A DNA stretch of 64,000 nucleotides from Pseudomonadota bacterium (GTDB taxonomy: Bacteria; Desulfobacterota; Binatia; UBA9968). This document shows, piece by piece, positions 60,544 through 64,000 of this stretch (positions are counted from its first letter, which is position 1; each line of letters starts with the position of its first letter). Under the pieces are notes generated by a model. It did not search any database, was not told the origin of the DNA, and saw only the letters and a program-made list of their open reading frames with translations. A program made the translations under genes and the position numbers. The DNA is taken from contig JAJPJQ010000042.1 of assembly GCA_021324155.1 (NCBI GenBank), positions 62,001 to 126,000 of the forward strand, in the 5' to 3' direction.

Positions 60544-62471
60544 GGCTTCAGTTCGTACCCCCTTGCGTGTTCAATCGGAAGTTGTGCAGAGACCAGCGAT
60601 TTTTGACCGTCGAAATGTTTGATCGTCACCGCTCCGCCGTTCCGCTCGAGCAAAATGTTCGCGAGCAGCACGCGGAGCGGCAGCGCCTCTTCGCCCTGCG
60701 CCGGCGCCGCGGCGCCGACATATTCGGCGAGTGCGCCGACGCCCGGCGCTTCGCGCGCGTAGCGAATGCTGACGCCGCCGCGCTCGTCGATATCCACCTG
60801 GATCTCGCTCTTGGCTTTCACCTGGCCGACGACCGCCGCCAGGATATTCTTGAAGGCGAAGATAAACTGTGCCCTGTCGACGAAAGCGGCGACAGCCTCG
60901 CTCCGCTGTCCCCACTGGAGCGCCGACTCGCGCTTTATCAGCTCCGAGAGCAGCTCCTCCTCCACGCGCCTGAGCTGCTCGTAGAGCAACACCTTTTCCT
61001 TTTCCGGCGCGCCGAAGTGGGAGAAGGCGATCAGGGACTCGAGCAGATCGTCCATGCGCTGGATATCGCCGTTGACGGTTTGCTGAAAGCGCACGCGGAA
61101 TGCCGGATCGTCGAAACGATCGCCGAGAAGCTGCGAGAAGGTTTTTACGGTAACCATCGGGTTTTTAAGCTCGTGCGCCAGCTCGCCGATCAAAATCTTT
61201 AGCTCTTGCGCATGGCCGTTGTTGAGCACCGAAACTTCCTTCGACTTATTGATTGGCGCCGAGCGAGGCTGCACTAAAAAGGCATCCGCTTCCGGTCTCG
61301 CAGGATGCACCGCCGGAGCCTCCGCGGCCTGCGGCGGCGCTTCGGCGGGAGCCGGAGCGGCGGCGACGGGCCGCGCCGGCTCATGCGCGGCGCGCTCCAA
61401 CGGCTGCGCCGGCCGGTCGCCGAGCGCGAGGTCGGGCGCGTCGATTAACTCCTTTGCGTGAGCGGCGAGTGTCCGCGCGATCACGCTCTCCATTTCGTCG
61501 AGGTTGCCGAACCAGAGATAATTCCGGAGCCGCTCCAGCGCAGCTGCGGAGAATCGCGGCATTTTTATCCCGAGCCGCTGGGAGCATTCCTCGGCCAGTC
61601 GCTCGGCGATCACCGGGATGTCCGCCGGACGGGCGCGCAGCGGCGGCATGGACATGACGAGAGTCGCGAGCCGATAATAGAGCGCGTCGAGAAAATCGCC
61701 CCGGTATACCTTTTCCAGAAGATCGCCGCGGGCATTGGCGATTAGCTTGAGATCCCGCCCGCGCGTCTCTTCGGCAAGCAGGAAGTCCAATAGAGCCGAC
61801 TGCGCGGCGAGGTCCATCGCATCGACGTCGCGAATATAGACCGTCGGCGGCGCGTCGGCTTGCCCGGGCGGCAGCGCCGCCACGCGCGCCGGCAGCTGCG
61901 CCGCTTCCGCCGCATGAACCGCGAGCCAGGCGCCGGATAGATTGGCCAGCGCATGAATCGCGCGCGCGACCGCTTCCTGGCCGCAGCCCGGTTCGGCCGA
62001 AATCAGGACCGGAAACGGCGTCTCGGCGAATTTCCGCGCCTGGCGCGCTACCTCTTCGGTCGCAAACGGCGGCTCAAGATAGCGCAGCGCTCGCGGCGCG
62101 AGCACCGCCGAAGCCTCGCGCTCGGCCGGCTTTCGGCTGGACAAGAGCGCGTCGACCTTTTCTCTCAGCCCGTACGGATTGAACGGTTTGACGAGATAAT
62201 CGACGCCGGTCCGCTTCGGCGCCGCCGCGGCGATGTACGGCGAGCTGACGAGAAAAAGCACCGGGCACGCGGCGTCGCGCGCCATCTCGGAAAGCTCTTC
62301 GGGCTTGGCGTCGGCGGAAGAAATGCCGACGATCAGGAGGTCAGTTGCGGACTCGCCAAGGTCTAGGTCTTCGAGAGACGATTTCTGCGCGACGGCAAAA
62401 TCGCTCCCCAATAGCAAATGAATTGTTTCACGAACCGCCTGCGACTCATCAACGACCAGGATCTGCTTCAT
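60540..62471 (-). CDS. Three-part signalling pseudo-enzyme (pseudo-REC, dead AAA+, degenerate kinase)
   Basis: A 643-residue protein. Residues 1-113: receiver fold with acidic pair (VVDESQ) and Lys (LVKPF, K95), but the phosphoacceptor is Gly (DLLIVGISS, G49). Residues 130-355: sigma-54 AAA+ shape (ALYYRL, MPPLRARPADIPVIAERL, YLWFGNLDEMESVI) but Walker A is AEPGCGQE (Lys to Gln165), Walker B is YIRDVD, and the GAFTGA loop is absent. A Pro/Ala linker (355-405) follows. Residues 420-640: kinase with intact ELAHELKNP (H433), but the ATP domain lacks the G1 Asp and the G2 glycines. The HisKA helix closely matches that of the upstream kinase. Confidence 0.85.
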   Translation of the reverse strand: MKQILVVDESQAVRETIHLLLGSDFAVAQKSSLEDLDLGESATDLLIVGISSADAKPEELSEMARDAACPVLFLVSSPYIAAAAPKRTGVDYLVKPFNPYGLREKVDALLSSRKPAEREASAVLAPRALRYLEPPFATEEVARQARKFAETPFPVLISAEPGCGQEAVARAIHALANLSGAWLAVHAAEAAQLPARVAALPPGQADAPPTVYIRDVDAMDLAAQSALLDFLLAEETRGRDLKLIANARGDLLEKVYRGDFLDALYYRLATLVMSMPPLRARPADIPVIAERLAEECSQRLGIKMPRFSAAALERLRNYLWFGNLDEMESVIARTLAAHAKELIDAPDLALGDRPAQPLERAAHEPARPVAAAPAPAEAPPQAAEAPAVHPARPEADAFLVQPRSAPINKSKEVSVLNNGHAQELKILIGELAHELKNPMVTVKTFSQLLGDRFDDPAFRVRFQQTVNGDIQRMDDLLESLIAFSHFGAPEKEKVLLYEQLRRVEEELLSELIKRESALQWGQRSEAVAAFVDRAQFIFAFKNILAAVVGQVKAKSEIQVDIDERGGVSIRYAREAPGVGALAEYVGAAAPAQGEEALPLRVLLANILLERNGGAVTIKHFDGQKSLVSAQLPIEHARGYELKP

Positions 62472-64000
62472 GCGCTTGGGGGAGAGGCTTCATGCCCTGC
62501 CGTGGGTTGTATCCCACCGGCAGACGGACGAAGAAACTGGTGCCGCGGCCGACCTGGCTCTCGACGACGATATATCCGCCGTGCTCTTTGACGATTTGAT
62601 GGGAAATCGACAGCCCGAGACCGCTGCCGTCTTTTTTGGTCGTGAAGAAGGGATTGAAAATGTTTTCGATATCCTTTTCCGGAATGCCGACGCCGGTGTC
62701 ACGAACCTCGATCTGGGCAAACCGCTTCGATCCGTTTTCGCCGAAAAGCCGCGTGCTGACCTCTACGGTTCCGGCGCCTTCGATCGATTGAATCGCGTTT
62801 AAAATTAGGTTCATGCATACCTGTTTTATCTGTTCCTTGTCAATGAATATTTTCGGCAGCCCGGTGCCGAGATGGATCTCGATCTTGACGTCTTTGTCCT
62901 TTGCCTCGGTATCGAGGATGCGCGCGATCGCGTCGACGATTTCGTTCACGTCCTGCGCCGAGACGTTAGGCGTCGACGGCCGCGCAAAGTTGAGCAGATC
63001 GTTGACGAGGCCGCAAATGCGGTCGACTTCCTTGAGCGCGACGGTCTGAAAGACGTTGCGGAACTCCTGATCCTGGTAGCGCTCGGGCAGAAGCTGCGTG
63101 AACGTGCGGATCGCGACCAACGGATTGCGAATCTCGTGGGCCAGGCCGGCAGTCAGCATGCCGAGCGAGGAGAGACGGTCGGCGCGCCGGATGATGCTCT
63201 GAGAGAGCTTCAAATTCTCGTAGAGGCGCGCGTTCTCGATAGCAATCGCGGCCTGGTTCGCCAGCGTCGACAAGACCTCGATGTCCTCCGGCGAGTACAT
63301 CTCCCTGCCTTCGCGCAGCGCCAGGTTGAGAATCGCGATCAGCCGCTCCTTGGAATTGAGCGGCAGCGCGATTTCCGACTGCAAGCCGGCCATTTTCCGC
63401 GCCGCCTCGAGCGCCGGGCCTTCGTCGCCGGCCAACTCGAGCTCCTCACGGATGAGCGCCTCGTGGCGCTGCATGAGGATCTCGATCAGCGGATCGTCGC
63501 GCGCGATCTCGGGCGTGTCTGCCTCTTGCAGGTTCAAGCCGACGCTGCTGCGGAGCTTATACGAGCCGCTGCCCTCGTCGAGGAGAAACAACGACGCCCG
63601 CGGTACGCCCAGCGCTTTGACCACGGTCTTCACCAAGTTGTCGCAGACCGCCTCGAGTTCCACCATCGAGAGCATCTCGCGGCTCGAATGCAGCAGCGTC
63701 GCGCGATAGTCGTGACGCTTTTTGAAGAGCACGCGCTCGAACGCCTCGTCGGTGCTGAATCGGAACTTCGGAAAGAAAAAGCCGACGAGAATAAACATGA
63801 ACAGGGAGAAGAGCGAAAAGCGTGGGCTCACCTCGCCGAAAAACAGCGTCTGCGCGAGCAGCAGAAGAACGTAACACGGCGTGAGCAGGATGAGGAGCTG
63901 GAAGGCGTAAATGAGGCTCCGCTTGATGACGAGCTCGATATCGAGGAGCCGGTAGCGAACCATCGCGTAAGCGAAGATCGCGGTGTACGCCGATACCAGG
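62449..64000 (-). CDS. Membrane GAF sensor histidine kinase (5' end beyond window)
   Basis: The frame is open to the window edge, so the N-terminus is missing; the first visible ATG (63963) is probably internal. Visible: the end of a multi-helix membrane sensor (SLIYAFQLLILLTPCYVLLL, SLFSLFMFILVGFFF), with the YAMVRYRLLDIE start typical of 7-helix kinases, a GAF domain (about 95-245 from that ATG), HisKA with H276 (AGLAHEIRNPLV) and an intact ATPase domain (NLILNAIQSIE, VRDTGVGIPE, GSGLGLSISHQIV). It overlaps the pseudo-enzyme by 23 bases and probably feeds phosphate into it or into the NtrC protein. Confidence 0.93.
   Translation of the reverse strand, partial: LVSAYTAIFAYAMVRYRLLDIELVIKRSLIYAFQLLILLTPCYVLLLLAQTLFFGEVSPRFSLFSLFMFILVGFFFPKFRFSTDEAFERVLFKKRHDYRATLLHSSREMLSMVELEAVCDNLVKTVVKALGVPRASLFLLDEGSGSYKLRSSVGLNLQEADTPEIARDDPLIEILMQRHEALIREELELAGDEGPALEAARKMAGLQSEIALPLNSKERLIAILNLALREGREMYSPEDIEVLSTLANQAAIAIENARLYENLKLSQSIIRRADRLSSLGMLTAGLAHEIRNPLVAIRTFTQLLPERYQDQEFRNVFQTVALKEVDRICGLVNDLLNFARPSTPNVSAQDVNEIVDAIARILDTEAKDKDVKIEIHLGTGLPKIFIDKEQIKQVCMNLILNAIQSIEGAGTVEVSTRLFGENGSKRFAQIEVRDTGVGIPEKDIENIFNPFFTTKKDGSGLGLSISHQIVKEHGGYIVVESQVGRGTSFFVRLPVGYNPRQGMKPLPQAHEADPGR

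Overview
The window is a dense, GC-rich bacterial chromosome segment with almost no intergenic space. I see no rRNA, tRNA, CRISPR array, insertion sequence or prophage. The minus-strand run pheA-hisC-aroF-tyrA-aroA-cmk-rpsA-sppA-ihfB, and the block of scpA/scpB, trpS, an M50 protease, xerD, glnD, amiC and mutS, recall the gene order of delta-proteobacteria and their relatives. The many amidohydrolases, NMT1-like substrate-binding proteins, a Rieske oxygenase and exported propeller/cytochrome proteins suggest an uncultured soil or subsurface lineage such as Binatota/Desulfobacterota-like or Methylomirabilota/Rokubacteria-like bacteria. That placement is inference; no marker gene here fixes the phylum.

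Layout. 1-2.9 kb: the end of a substrate-binding protein, an FRG-domain protein, an exported glycoside hydrolase and a small membrane protein. 2.9-16 kb (minus): housekeeping genes rluB-type, scpB, scpA, trpS, M50 protease, xerD, glnD, amiC, mutS, then a MerR regulator with a perfect palindrome at its promoter, a secreted protein of unknown function and a cupin. 16-19 kb: a VWA protein and MoxR-like ATPase pair. 19-28.8 kb (minus): HIT protein, ihfB, sppA, rpsA, cmk and a near-complete end-pathway for phenylalanine and tyrosine. 28.9-35 kb: a pseudouridine synthase, an M20 peptidase and a small catabolic set (two amidohydrolases, a MaoC hydratase, a 2-hydroxyacid dehydrogenase). 35-40.5 kb: a diheme cytochrome, an outer-membrane barrel protein, an exported methyltransferase-like protein, a YihY-type membrane protein and a lipase.

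40-47 kb (minus) is a compact exported and membrane cluster. It has two paralogous proteins each joining a carboxypeptidase-regulatory-like domain, a c-type heme motif and a Vgb-like propeller, then a kelch protein, a histidine-bearing four-helix membrane protein, a three-helix membrane protein, a stand-alone carboxypeptidase-regulatory-like protein and a substrate-binding protein. It looks like a periplasmic redox or sensing system with no name that I know. 47-57.4 kb: a PLD-family lipoprotein, a TVP38 protein, two exported unknowns, a decayed pseudogene, a double-ACT protein, a Rieske oxygenase, two MFS exporters (one fused to a MarR-like domain) and a third substrate-binding protein.

57.4-64 kb (minus) is a five-gene phosphosignalling cluster: a membrane/GAF histidine kinase (cut by the window end), a three-part pseudo-enzyme (pseudo-receiver, dead sigma-54 AAA+ and degenerate kinase), an NtrC-type activator, a close match to a sigma-54 promoter, a receiver-kinase hybrid and a lone receiver. 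The pseudo-enzyme and its place between a kinase and an NtrC activator are the strongest candidates here for something undescribed.
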